DNA of 64,000 nucleotides from Cliona cf. orientalis (GCA_963930775.1 OZ005690.1:14348411-14412410), one strand, 5' to 3'; counted from the stretch's first letter, positions 44,101-55,854 are shown. Notes: generated by a model from the sequence alone, not told the origin. A program made the numbers and translations.

Positions 44101-44412
44101 AATGGGCTCTCTTTCACAAAGGTAATAAAAGGAATCTCTCCCAAGAGCATTATAAATACTTTCTCGACTCTATAAGGCACATTGGATCAGTCACATATTA
44201 TACTCATTGCTCAGTGATAATGATGCCCATAAAGAAACAAGTTTGCCATAGTACATTAGCCCAAATTTTGCATTCCTAGAGGGAGGGTATGAGTAATAGC
44301 TCTTTATCCACTTTATCTGAACCCACTCACCTGCCCGCTGAGCTCTCTTCAGTAGACGAAATTCAGAGCGGTTATTGCTTAATTTCATTATGAGACCTAG
44401 GCCTCTACCAGC
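35168..44412 (-). CDS. Giant FYVE - GTPase/COR - Ig - RING - ZU5 - SAM2 - Death protein
   Basis: 19 exons chain in phase: 44331-44412, 43303-43358, 43087-43225, 42821-43030, 39591-41955, 39220-39508, 39055-39153, 38891-38995, 38587-38767, 38368-38522, 37686-38245, 37473-37625, 37235-37412, 36906-37079, 36711-36820, 36407-36629, 36244-36353, 36047-36170, 35168-35439, about 1,860 residues. Domains in order: FYVE-like finger ('CAQCGRKF', 'RQHNCNKC', 'RVCDRC'); helical segment; GTPase with P-loop 'GVPRSGKTTF', 'DTGGQ' and 'GTHVDK'; COR-like region; Ig ('YAGTYQC'); small helical domain; RING ('CAVC', 'CGHTFCQLC', 'CPVC'); ZU5; UPA-like linker; two SAM domains; Death ('CFRAMLTKWL'). One base is missing near 40178-40195 in the COR region, so the frame breaks there. 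Expected role: membrane-recruited signalling scaffold and ubiquitin ligase in cell-death or immune pathways (inference). Exon 44331-44412 opens in phase 0 behind an acceptor, so coding probably continues upstream into the ankyrin exons at 48068-52838; otherwise ATG 44388 could start it. Confidence 0.8.
35497..35934. mobile_element. MITE with TACCGTATAGCGGGAAATTT ends
   Basis: The terminal repeat TACCGTATAGCGGGAAATTT continues TTCG and extends about 40 bases, with its inverse ending at 35934. It sits in the last intron of the Death-domain gene and is absent from the duplicated intron near 61300. Relatives occur at 56641-56851 and, truncated, at 49010 and 50040. Confidence 0.75.
39591..41955 (-). 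other. GTPase/COR exon with one-base frameshift
   Basis: This 2.4-kb exon holds the P-loop (about 41828-41851), an acidic insert, DTGGQ (about 41180), GTHVDK (about 40940) and a COR-like region ('LPPSWYMFSIVLRR', 'LHKILGIIMYF'). The frame reads to 'EFIILAVLL', but the homologous continuation 'ARQEELQLLLRNG' and 'LRMYFKCGFSPMGGFCYLF' is in another frame. The break lies at about 40178-40195. No GT-AG intron fits. Confidence 0.75.
42610..42651. repeat. 42-bp perfect palindrome of GCGGGAT units
   Basis: TGCGGGATGCGGGATGCGGAG is followed immediately by its reverse complement, centred on GAGCTC. CCGCATCC-type repeats extend to the left (42573-42600). It lies in an intron of the giant gene (42820-41956). 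Confidence 0.85.
43549..43652. mobile_element. Inverted-repeat element GGTTTCTACATGATTTAGAA
   Basis: GGTTTCTACATGATTTAGAA plus GACC at the left is mirrored by GGTCTTCTAAATCACGTAGA at the right, with inner AGGGCTC/GAGCCCT stems, about 104 bp. The intron 43359-44330 that contains it also has repeats of TTACATGATTTTCTA. Confidence 0.65.
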
Positions 44413-44450
44413 CTATAGCAGACACACAGATTAACTAAGCATACAAAAAG

Positions 44451-45002
44451 GTTAGGTTATACGAGAGTGCCTACCCTGCCATCGGAATATTGCACCTCGC
44501 AGCCTAGGCTATACGCGTTAATTAGGTTGCAGAAATCCAGCAATCTAGCAATCCAGGATGCAACTGCATGCTAGCAGTTTAATACACTGTGTCTACCATA
44601 CCGGCCACTAATACTGAGCGCTAGACGGCTAGTGAGGCTAGTAGCCGGGGGGGGGGGGGGGGGGGGTTGGTTGGGTTTCGGTAATCGGTTAGTGACGAGG
44701 GGTTTGGGTTTAGGCTATGGTTGTTGACCAAGGGTTAGTATGATAGTGACACGGTGTATAAAGGTGGCAAAAAACGCCATCCAGCCACGGCGAGCTGGGT
44801 TGGCAGAGCATGCAGGCTAGGGCTGGGGCTGGTGGAGCGGTGGTCATGGGTTCGAATCCAGCTTGATCTTCAGATAGACACAGTGTAATTGCTAGCATGC
44901 AGTTGTATCCTGGATTGCTGACCTAATTAACGCGTACAGCCTAGGCTGCGAGGTGCAAAATTCCGATGGCAGGTAGGCACTCTCGTATATTAAACCTAAC
45001 CT
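44451..45002. mobile_element. Foldback element with tRNA-like internal promoter boxes
   Basis: Arms of about 130-150 bases (GGTTAGGTTATACGAGAGTG at the left, its inverse ending at about 45002) flank a centre with a G20 run. Inside, TGGCAGAGCATG (44801-44812) fits the pol III A box and GGTTCGAATCC (44849-44859) is an exact B box, 37 bases apart. Flanking stems do not fold as a tRNA, so I read it as a tRNA-derived SINE or pseudo-tRNA captured in a foldback element. It lies in the intron between the FYVE and ankyrin exons. Confidence 0.6.
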
Positions 45003-45679
45003 ACAAAAATAGTATACAGAATGTTTACACAAACAAATTGACTTAATAATTGATCTATAGATACTCAGTTTGGTGTAATTACAAACCACCCTGGATCCAT
45101 CCTCATCCTTGGGCCTTTCTTCCCGAGTTCTCGATCTGCTTTGACTCATTTGAGCATGCGCAAATAATTGGCAAAGAGGCGTGGCACAATAGAGAGCACA
45201 TTATTTTCGTGTGCATGTTCAGTCAGCCAAACAGGACACATGGACACATGGACAGACGGACAGACGAACTTCCAGTGAATGATCAAATGTGGGGCTCGCT
45301 TACGCTCACCCCTAATTACTAGTGTCATGCAGGGCCTGTTTGGGGCGAGCCTGAGCTGAGCCTCTGAAGGTCTCTGTCCGAAGTAGCTGAGACTCGAAAA
45401 CTTGAACAAAACCATAGCACAATAGATCATGCAGACCACCGACACATATCCAAGCATACAATGAGAGACAGTCTCATAGTGCTATATATGTAGGCCTATA
45501 TACATCTGCACGATAGCTAGTTCCCTCGACATAGTGTCTGCCAACAGTCAAGAGAAAAGATAATTTTAAGGTACCATTAAATTGCGTGGGCGTGAGGTGG
45601 GGGATATGACACCTAAACCACATCAAAGTCATTAGTGAGGTGCATGTTGTGTAACCACGCCCTTTTAATTGCACAGGTC

Positions 45680-46300
45680 TCAGGGGTGTGGCTGCTAGAG
45701 CCGGAAGTGTTCATTTAATATCCTCCATGGACCGGAAGCCGAGCCGGAAGGGAGGGGCCAGGCCACGCCCAAAACAGCACCACCCTGCGCCTCAAGGACC
45801 ATCATTCTCAATCACGTGCCTACTAACCACCGGATGTCCACCGGAAGCCCACAATCAATCCCAATTAAAACACACAGCTTCCTCAAGGCCAAAACACACA
45901 CAAACACTCGGAGGCCGTTCTGCCACACCGCCCACGCAAGAGCTCACCTCATTTCCTGTGTGGGCGGGGTAACAACACGTCATCGCAACCACATCCGCTT
46001 CAAACCATCGTCAGCTTCCGTCCAGCCGTACGGTCCCCTCGATCGCACCGGCGTACTGTGCCTCATTAACTGACATGGCCTCACCTTTGACCTCCTGCCA
46101 CGCCCCCGAAGCCTCCTGGCCGGGTGCAAAGGTCACCACCGCATCCGGGACACGCCCACCTATCGCCGCGGCCAAGTCCCAGGCCCCGATATCCAAGCAC
46201 TGGCCCGTGAAGCCACGCCCAATCGGAAGCAATAAAACCTGCATTAACGCACACGCACACACTCCACACAGTGCCAGGAACACGCCCACATGCTTAATTA
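45680..46300 (-). other. GC-rich stretch with weak coding signal
   Basis: A minus-strand frame at 46011-46289 preceded by GTTAATGCAG reads 'LPIGRGFTGQCLDIGAWDLA' and continues without stops. I recognise no family, and CACGCCC repeats on the + strand could create the open frame. It may be a degraded exon inside the large intron 44413-48067. Confidence 0.25.
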
Positions 46301-46348
46301 GGCCTAATTAGGCTTTTTTTTTTTTTTTTTTTTTTTTCAAGGAGACCT

Positions 46349-47240
46349 GAACACTAAGCAGAAAAAAAAATTGTCCAGAAAACCACATAATACACCTAGG
46401 ATGCACAGTAGAGCCAATGCAAGCCGCAGGCAGCCTAAACTTCAATTTTGTCAAAAAGTTGGTAAAAGTCGTCAGAAATCCACATAATACACCTAGGATG
46501 CACAGTAGAGCCTTACAAAGCAAGCAAACAACCTATACTCCAATTTTGAGAATTTTTCTAAATAACGCACACCACGGGAATTTCCCGTTTTTCACGTAGC
46601 GCGTGGGCGGAAAACATTGCAAACGTATGGCTTCCCTATACAAACATATGGGAAACTTTAAAGGACCGTAACTTTAATTCTAAGGTGTGAATCAAAATTC
46701 CGCTTCCAAGAAATTTCCAGGTACGATCCATTCTGCGTGCTCATATGAATAGTTTGTCATGAATAGCTTCCCAGAGTCTCAAACATTATTTACATTAAAT
46801 CTTTTTTTTTTTTCTACTTAGTGTTTAACAAGGCGACCAGAACACTAAGCAGAAAAAAAATTGTTCGAAAACCGCCACATAGTTGAGCTGGATGCATAGT
46901 AGAGCCATACAATGCAAGCAGGCAGCCTATACATCAATTTTGATCAAAGTGGGTAATGGTCGTCACGTTAATGTGCGCGCGTGGCCCCGCCCCTCACGTA
47001 GCGCGTGGGCGGAAAACATTGCAAATGCATGGCTTCCTATACAAACATATGGGGTAACTTCAAAGGGCTGTAACTTTAATTCTAAGGCGTGAATCAAAAT
47101 TCCCCAGGATCAAATCTCTAGTTTCGACCCATTCTGCGTGCCCATGTAAAAATTATCCCCCCAAGTGCTCCCAAACCCCCCATGAATTAGATTATTTATT
47201 TAATTATTTAAATTTGCTTTTTTTTTCTACTTAGTGTTTA
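46349..47240. mobile_element. Two tandem copies of a 400-480-bp inverted-repeat element
   Basis: Each copy begins AACACTAAGCAGAAAAAAAA and ends TTTTTTTCTACTTAGTGTTT (46349-46829 and 46845-47240). Shared inner blocks include CACGTAGCGCGTGGGCGGAA, ACAAACATATGGG and TAACTTTAATTCTAAGG. The first copy has an internal repeat of CACATAATACACCTAGGATG. A T19 run (46319-46337) precedes it. Confidence 0.75.
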
Positions 47241-47599
47241 ATTAATAATTTTAAGTCGTTGCGGTTAATAGTTAAGAAAGAATGCTTTGATCTTGCTTTG
47301 AAGTGGGCAATTACCGGCCTTTTCTTCAGGGGCCACTTCCGGTCGCTAATTACACGCGCATAATCATCCCTGGCCGATTCTGGACACGCCCACCTTCGAC
47401 CAAAAGCACTCGTATGGCCTCTTCGGCCACGCCCCTTCACGATTCGCTAATTGAATTAGCCATTCCTGACGCTCACGCCCACGCAATTAAATGGTACCTT
47501 AATTTAGCCTGCCTCCGTATATTGTCAGAGTCAGTTAGCAGCACGTCTATCACCGTTTTATCGCGTTCTTAACTGGTCCTTGCGCTGTTGAGCTGACGA

Positions 47600-48060
47600 C
47601 GAGCTCTGTCTCGCTCTCTCCTCCTAGATCCTTTGGAGTCCGGCACGGTATAGCTTGATACCAACGATAGCTCCTAGATCCTATAGGCCTAGCTTACTTG
47701 ATCAATACATGCAGGCACGAGTGTAAATTTGCAATTCACTAAATTAGAACGGCGTATATACGGCGCGTAGCCCAGGCATGAGAATGCGCAATAGAATATT
47801 TCGCGCTTATGTCCATAGAGCCATGCTGGGCATATACTTCGCGTGACCGAATAATAATAATAATAATAATATATACAATTCGCGCACAGCTGTACCGTTT
47901 ATGTGGGGCTCGCTCAGGCTCGCCCCAATTATGAAGGCATTAGCACATTCGATCAAATGCTCAAGAAAGTAGATTGTCTGTATTTCTTGATCTAGTGAGG
48001 TGATTCGGCATCACATTATTTTAATATTCATATTGGCTTGACGCTTCATTGCATTACAGT
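47600..48060. other. Intron sequence, nothing recognised
   Basis: No exon, RNA gene or clear repeat apart from an (ATA)n run near 47850 and a GGGGCTCGCTCAGGCTCGCC block also seen near 45290. Confidence 0.5.
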
Positions 48061-48067
48061 GCTGTAC

Positions 48068-51000
48068 CTTATTGACCAGGGCTCCACTCTGCAACAAAAG
48101 TCTAATGACTTCAGGATGACTTTCTATGGTGGCCTCGAACAACGCTGTTCTACCAAACTATAATAGAGACACATATAGGGTAAGGCAAATTCATTAACCC
48201 CTCCCACTGCATGTACAAATGCACACTGAATTCGAAGTAAGTCAGTCATGTTGGTATAAATCTCTCCCTGGCAGATAGCCTGCAGCACTCTCCATGCATC
48301 AGTGACCCACACACTGTGATGAACATGCACACAGCTAGCTACACAAAATGCCCCGCCCACCCACCCAGCCGCCAGCCACCTTCATCATTCTAAACTGAGC
48401 ACATAATTCTGTGCCTGAGCACTGTGTGATGGCTGGCAATATTAGTGGTTGGGCTACAAAATTATTTAATTTTTGTTGCCTCATGTGGCAATGAAAATAT
48501 CAATAGCAAAATTTAAATTTTGATTTACATAATAAGGAGTGAATGGTACTAGTGAGGTGGTTCAGTACTCACATTGTTTTTATCATTCACGTCGGCATGA
48601 GACTGCACCAGTAGCTTGACCACTTCAAGGTGGCCATTCAAGGATGCCGTGTGAAGAGCTGTGCTGCCATACTGTGGGGAAAACAGTATAAAAGCAATAG
48701 TGACACTTATCACATATCAGTATCGTCATGTTGGTATAAATTTCTCCCTGGCAGATAGCCTGCAGCACTCTCCATGCATCAGTGACCCACACGCTGTGAT
48801 GACCATGCACATAGCTAGCTACACAAAATTCCCCACCCACCCAACTGGCCGCCAGCCACCTTAATTGATCTAAACTGCCTGGCACCCCATGTATGTGGTA
48901 TACTACATAGTCAGAAATTATTACTGTCAAAAATGTGGATGGTATAATGTTAATGTTGTGAATTTAATTTGGTTTGCCTGCATACATGTCATATACCATA
49001 ATTATTATTGCGGGAAACTTTCGAGGGAGAGAACTTTCGTGGATCGATACGAAGGGAGCATTTACTTTACAGAGTAAACTTTTGCGGATGGCTATAAAAT
49101 CGCAAAATTCGTGAATTTCAAAGTCTTCTCCCCCTGCTATACGGTATAGTATAGGTTACACACCGAGGTGTAGGTGTAAATTAGCATTTACGAATTCTCA
49201 TAACGTTTATATACAAGCAATATTATTGACGACCTTAACCAGAAAACCGCGCATTTGAAATTATTTTTTTCCATGCATTGTTACAGTATTAGATTAAGTA
49301 TGGTATTAGGGATTTTTTTAGCATCTGAGAATAGCAAACAAATAGCATAATTTACCTACCCCTACACCCAACCCACCGCCCACCTTAATTGCTCTAAACT
49401 GAGCACATAGTTCTGTGCCTGGTGCACCATGTGGTAGCCAGTAATATTAGAATTATTAGTGGTTGGGCTACAATCAAAACCAATTTTAAATTTTTGTTGC
49501 CTCATGTGGCAATGAAAATATCAAGAGCAAAATTAATAATATTTAAACTTTCGTAATAAGGAGTGAATGATACTAGTGAGGTGATTCAGTACTCACCTTA
49601 CTTTTAACATTCACGTCGGCGTGAGACTGCAGCAGTAGCTTGACCACTTCAGGGTGGCCATTCAAGGATGCATCGTGAAGAGCTGTGCTGCCATACTGTG
49701 GGGAAAACAGTATAAAAGCAATAGTGACACTTATCACATATCAGTATTGTCATGTTGATCTAATTTCTCCCTGGCAGATAGCCTGCAGCACTCTCCATGC
49801 ATCAGTGACCCACACACTGTGATGACCATGTACACAAAATGCCCCACCCACCCAACCGGCTGCCAGCCACCTTAACTGATCTAAACTGCCTGGCACACCA
49901 TGTACGTAAATTATCCCTACTGTAACATCATTCGTATACTAACCAGCCGATAATCGGTGTTGGCCGATAATTGGCGGCCTACGCTACATAGCTGGAAATT
50001 ATTATTGTTCGCCTGCATACAGGAATGTCATATTGTACCATATTGCAGGAAACTTTCGAGGGAGAAAACTTTCGTGGATCGATAGAAAGGGAGCATTTTA
50101 CAGAGAAAACTTTTGTAGGTGGCTATAAAATCACAAAATTCATGAATTTCAAAGTCTTCACCCCCTGCTATACGGTATAGTATAGGTTACACACCGAGGT
50201 GTAGGTGTAAATTAGCATTTACGAATTCTCATAACGTTTATATACGAGCAATATTATTGACAACCTTAACCAGAAAACCACGCATTTTTTCAAAATTTTT
50301 TTCCATGCGTTGTATTAGATTAAGTATGGTATTAGGGATTTTTTTAGCATCTGAGAATAGCAAAAAATAGCATAATTTACCTACCCCAACACCCAACCCA
50401 CCGCCCACCTTAATTGCTCTAAACTGAGCACATAGTTCTGTGCCTGGTGCACCATGTGGTAGCCAGTAATATTAGAATTATTAGTGGTTGGGCTACAATC
50501 AAAACCAATTTTAAATTTTTGTTGCCTCATGTGACAATGAAAATATCAAGAGCAAAATTAATAATATTTAAACTTTCATAATAAGGAGTGAATGGTACTA
50601 GTGAGGTGATTCAGTACTCACCTTATTTTTAACATTCACGTCGGCATGAGACTGCACCAGTAGCTTGACCACTTCAAGGTGGCCATTCAAGGATGCCGTG
50701 TGAAGAGCTGTGCTGCCATACTGTGGGGAAAACAGTATAAAAGCAATAGTGACACTTATCACATATCAGTATCGTCATGTTGGTATAAATTTCTCCCTGG
50801 CAGATAGCCTGCAGCACTCTTCATGCATCAGTGACCCACAAACTGTGATGACCATGCACATGCATAGCTAGCTACACAAAATGCCCACCCAACCAGCTGA
50901 CCATCTTAATTGATCTAAACTGCCTGGCACACCATGTATGTGGTATACTACATATATAGACAATATTATTGTCAAAAATGCATGTGGTTGGGAAAAAATT

Positions 51001-52838
51001 ATAATGTTAATGTTGTTTTAATAATAATTTATTATTTGGTTCGCCTGCATACAGCAAACGTGTTTTAAGCCAAGTGTGTAGTTCTATGGCAATAATGGTA
51101 TGGTATTTTTTAATATGATTGCCATAAACAGGACTCAAATTAATTCTAGGATTATAATTTTAATTTTTTTGGCCCTTAAATTTAATGCTATCAACAGGTC
51201 CTATAATTATTATTATTATTACTAATTTTTTGCGGGTACTAATAATTGCGGATTGGCCAAAGAATGCAAACTTTTGTACCTGCTAACATCAGCAAGAGTA
51301 TTCTACTCTTGACATTAGCCATAATATGCACCATGGAACATTACAATAATATGTCGACCCTGTATATATCATTTCCTCATACAGCAAACGTGTTTTAAGC
51401 CAAAAATGTACCTGCTAATAATAATTATGACCTGCTCTGAGAAAAGGGACCACTCGTGATTTCATTTTCCAATAATAGTTAAAATGTGGGGAAAATGAAT
51501 TTTTTCATTTTATTCTACTACCAGAAAATGTAGAATTTTGGCTTCATATTGATGATATGCTATGTTTATGTAGATGCAATATGTAAATGATCGTTATGGG
51601 TGCAAATAATTGCTCGGACACATACAATTAAATATGCACATTTTCTGAAAGTCGAATATATCTACCTGCGTGTATAAAATTGGTCATAACTCAGCTTGTG
51701 ATCAATATTTTTCATGAAATTTGCATCATTTGATTCAGCACACACAAACTCAATTTTTATGAAATATCCCAAGTGGTCCCTTTCCTCAGAGCAGGTCACA
51801 ATTGTCACCATATGATCAAGAAATGTACCTATCATTCTCAAAGGAAGAAATGTACCTATCATTCTCATGTGTTTGGGATAAAAGGTAGAATTATTAACAT
51901 TGATGCATACCTGGTCCAATTATTCTCAAAGTTATTCCAGCGTACATACCTTAGGGCTACAATTATTTGCGGGTACAAATTTTAGCGGATTTCGGAAATA
52001 GCGCATTCAGCGGGTACTCATTTTAGCGATTTTTTTCAAAATTAACATTCTATTTATTCGAAAAATTATGTTGAAAAAATTGATATTCGCGGGTACAACT
52101 TTTAACGAAAATTAGGCAAATCGCTAATTTCGTTAAATTTAGTACTCGCAAACAAGTGTCCTTAAGGTAATTTCCCTCCCCTAGGCCTAGCAGTGACACA
52201 TGTACAAATCCTCTGCTGTAGCTCTATGGTAGATTGATTGCCACAAACAGGACGGAATTAAGACAATATCATGCAGTAACACTGACTTTGACTTGGTGCC
52301 AACACCGTATACACAATACTTGCATTCATTACTAGCCACGAGATTATAATTATTAATTAATTATTAAAGAAGGTAGGTCTCAGTCTGTGGAGCCATGTAC
52401 CACCAAGCCCACTCATGTCTCAACTGCTCTACTATGTAGCTGCTTTATAATTAGAGCCTTACTTTCGTAGCCAAGTCCACCTCAGCACCGCGTTGGAGGA
52501 AAAGGTCAGCAAGATCCGTCCTTCCATAGTAGCTGACCAGACAAAGTGGATGGCCGCCCTCCTACAGTGAAATAGCATTGGATAAATAGCCATAGCTACT
52601 TAGAGCAGACCACAATAGTTGTTGAGTGGTGTACCTTATCATGGATATTCAGCCTAGCTCCTCGATCTAGTAGGGCATCAAACTGACTGATAGGAGTACT
52701 CTTGCATGACGTCTCGTCACGACATAGCTGAAGTAGCTCCTCCTCGTCCTACAGAATTAATTTATTTGTAAACATGTGATAACTATGACAGTTATTTAAT
52801 ACAGTAGCTATTATTACCTTAGTTAATTTTTTTGCCAT
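48068..52838 (-). CDS. Ankyrin-repeat exons, probable 5' part of the giant gene
   Basis: Seven phase-0 exons: 52818-52838 (ATG, 'MAKKLTK'), 52635-52748, 52463-52561, 50622-50720, 49597-49695, 48573-48671, 48068-48157. They give 207 residues with about six ankyrin repeats, including three near-identical 33-residue repeats ('YGSTALHTASLNGHLEVV'), one repeat per exon. The last exon ends 'QSGALVNK' before GTACAG with no stop. The next minus-strand exon that fits in phase is the FYVE exon starting at 44412 ('AGRGLGLIMKLSNN'). I therefore infer one ANK-FYVE-GTPase-Death protein of about 2,070 residues. Alternatively it is a separate short ankyrin gene whose end I miss in the 3.7-kb gap. Ankyrin repeats bind partner proteins; N-terminal repeats before FYVE are known, for example, in ANKFY1. 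Confidence 0.72.
48540..51000. repeat. Tandem genomic units of about 1,025 bp, each with one ankyrin exon
   Basis: The exon plus flanking intron sequence repeats at 48573, 49597 and 50622 (steps of 1,024 and 1,025 bp), including GAAAACAGTATAAAAGCAAT, TCTCCCTGGCAGATAGCCTG and GTTCTGTGCCTGGTGCACCA blocks. A partial unit extends to 48240-48400, beside the 48068 exon. Two units share a truncated MITE (49010-49146, 50040-50175), so it was present before duplication. Confidence 0.9.
51001..52460. other. Intron between ankyrin exons, repeats only
   Basis: Contains the doubled block CAGCAAACGTGTTTTAAGCC (51053 and 51383). GACCTGCTCTGAGAAAAGGGACC (51430-51452) recurs inverted as GGTCCCTTTCCTCAGAGCAGGTC (51775-51797), and a related GACCTGTTCTGAGAAAAGGG lies at 55680. 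No exon recognised. Confidence 0.55.
51951..52168. mobile_element. MITE with ACCTTAGGGCTACAATTATT end
   Basis: Begins ACCTTAGGGCTACAATTATT and ends CCTTAAGGT, with GCGGGTACAAATTTTAGCGG and related blocks inside. An inverse family member lies at 27330-27538. Confidence 0.65.
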
Positions 52839-52985
52839 TATAGATGATTATCAATCACGCCATGATCAGGGATATTGATATTAAAAAGACTTCATGCCAA
52901 AATTAATGCACTAAGCTTGCATGCTAGCTAGTAAAATATATTCAACTCAAGATGCTATTAAGATGAGAAAAGAATGAAGCACTTC

Positions 52986-54134
52986 TATGGCATTCCAACA
53001 CTGACAAAATTGGCAAGCTCAAATATATGATCAAACTTGAGTCAGATATATGGTCAAACTCAAATATGTGATCAAAATTGTTGCTTATATATGGTCAAAG
53101 CCAAATATATGGTCAAATTTTATATGATCAAACTCAAATACGTGGTCAAACGAAAGTTATGGTCATTTTGCCCATATATGGTCAAACATGCAGCAAATAT
53201 ATGGTCAAAATTCAAGAAGATCCCCTTACATAATCGTCACGGATATGACGTATCTATTAGTTAATTGGACCGACGTGACGTTAACAGAATCACCGCCAGA
53301 ATCCGCGCGTTCGCGAATAAAATTCACGATCGCGCGCACAAACGTACACTCACGATCCTTACCTTATGTAGTCTCGTTCACGAACCCGCCCTTTAGGGCG
53401 GAGTCTGGGGACTCGCTCCGCTCCTACGTGGAGTCATAGATATTAGAGCCCTGCGCTCTAATATCTATGGTGGAGTGTATTGTATGATATTAAAGCAGTA
53501 TGGTAAGCATGAATGAAACTACTAGCTATTCATGTACTATAATATATCCTACTGCACCTGGCGTGTCTTACCTGGACTAGCCTTGTCAGGCCCTCTCTCG
53601 ATCTCCCAGCATTTGCGATGAACGAAACATAGAGAGAGGGCCTGGGGACACGGTTAGCTCAGCTAATTTCATTCATACTTACCTTACAATGTCCGATTGT
53701 ACCTATAGTCTCGCACGCCAGCCCTACGAAGGAGGGATTGTAGCGGAGCGAGATGGCCAAGTCCCCAGAGGGGGGCGGGTCCATGAACGAGACTACATAG
53801 CGGGTAAAGGATCGTTTATACGCGCGATCGCGAATTTTATTTGCGAACGCGGATTCTGGCTGTGATTCTGTTGACGTCACGTCGGTCCAATTAACTAATA
53901 GATACGTCATATCCGTGACTATTATGTAAGGGGATCTTCTTGAATTTTGACCATATATTTTCTGTGTTTGACCATATATGGGCAAAATGACCATAACTTT
54001 TGTTTGATCATATATTTAGCTTTGATCATATATAGGCAACAATTTTGACCACATATTTGAGTTTGACCATATATCTGACTCAAGTTTGATCATATATTTG
54101 AGCTTGCCAATTTTGTCAGTGTTGGAATGCCATA
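52986..54134. mobile_element. Foldback transposon with long terminal repeats, 6-bp target duplication
   Basis: TATGGCATTCCAACACTGAC at the left is mirrored at the right end (54115-54134), and the similarity of the arms continues for several hundred bases. CACTTC flanks both sides (52980-52985, 54135-54140). The arms repeat ATATATGGTCAAA-type 12-15mers. The centre holds the perfect stem CATAGATATTAGAGC and its inverse (about 53437-53472). It lies only about 150 bp upstream of the putative ATG of the ankyrin exons. Confidence 0.8.
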
Positions 54135-54583
54135 CACTTCACTGTCCTAGCCACTTATTTATAGCCAACTACTGTGTAGCTAGCCACTATCTGCATGCAA
54201 ATGCCAAAATACATTATGACATCATATCTGGTACATATTAATCACGGTAATTGTTCTATATTCTACATGCTATGAATATCATTATCAACCCAGTTACATG
54301 ACATGTACAAACATGTTAATAATACTCTCTTAATTAGACAATTATTTATTATAATAGCAATAATTATAATATTATTATACAACAGTTGCTATGAAAAGAA
54401 AAGGAACAGAAAATATCTTCTTTTTTGGCTAAAACTGTTCTGAGAGAATGTCACATATCTTTCTTGACACAGCCTCATTCGATGTTCTCACTGTGATACG
54501 GTACATCTGAAACAGGAACAAGATAAATAATGACAAAATGTAATCATTACGCAAATTAAGGGGCACCCCCAAACTCCTCATCA

Positions 54584-54723
<140 letters not shown>

Positions 54724-55854
54724 CCCCCCTTCCCTCACTCCATCTCTCTCTCTCTCTTCCTCATGTCAATAATGACATGGGTACCTTTGTCTCTTTGTTT
54801 GGTTCTAGTCGCAAGAGGCATCCAATGAGAGTGGTTCGAGTGTTGATTATCCCGGCAGACACAAAGTTGTCTTCATTTGGGTCCACCCCAGCTAGCACGG
54901 ATATACCATAGCCTTTCAACTGCATGCCACAGAAATGAACGAAAAAGAGCATCATACAATTCAGTCAGCGAGGGATGTAATTAAAAGTAGTTAATTAAGG
55001 GGTCACAATTGCCCCCCCCCGCATGATAAATGCTCCCCCCCTACACATACACCTTGCATACACTAATAGAGCTCTGTTGTGCATATCTCATATACTTACC
55101 CCCTTGACCCCTGCTCCCCCAAAGACCAAGATTCTGAAATACAGAGTATTGTCAGTAGCTAACCTTTGATGCAGCAAACTCCTTCTCCATAGAGTGCTTA
55201 GCAGTAAATATCTTCTGAGCCTCTTGACTACCAGGGAAAAAGCAATAATGAAAATTGGCACAATTACAATAATATTGTGTGTATGTAATTTTGAGTGCAT
55301 AATGTGTGTGAGAGAGAGAGAGAGAGCGGCAGAGACAGACAGAGAGGGTGTGTGTTTGCGGAAGGGCTCATACTTAGCTAGTTGTTTCCATCGTGAGAAA
55401 AAGTCAGCGGATCCCATGACCGTCTCTTCAATGAACTTGTTGATGAAGACAGGCAGCTTGAGCACCAACTGGTGGGGACTGCCTCCAACACTGCAACAGA
55501 CAACAGCCAAATTTAATAATGATAGCTACACCTGTGCTATTAAGTCTAGGAAAATTAATGTTCTAGTGAGTGAAACTTGTTAACTTGTAGTGACAGTGTG
55601 TAGGATTATTATTGTTTGCAGGAGCTACCAACCCCAGCTGCAGCTGCACAGGTGGTATGACCATCTGGGCACAAAATATGACCTGTTCTGAGAAAAGGGA
55701 CCTTCCAGAATTTTTATGAATAACATTATTATTGTATCTATCAGAGGAGCTAATTGTACATAATTGTGTCTATAGATAGCTACCTGATACAATGTATAAA
55801 TACAATACATCAAAATAAATCCAAAACCTTCTAACTAAATTGACATTAACTGTT

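Noticed and set aside
44790..44870. A genuine tRNA gene
   Set aside because: A and B boxes are present, but the acceptor and T stems do not pair, so only a tRNA-derived element is supported.
45688..46311. Plus-strand open frames with Pro/His-rich peptides
   Set aside because: Composition follows CACGCCC-type repeats; no family resemblance and no convincing splice context.
48540..50720. Regularly spaced repeats resembling a CRISPR array
   Set aside because: The period is about 1,025 bp and each unit contains an ankyrin exon with splice sites; this is tandem exon duplication in a eukaryote.
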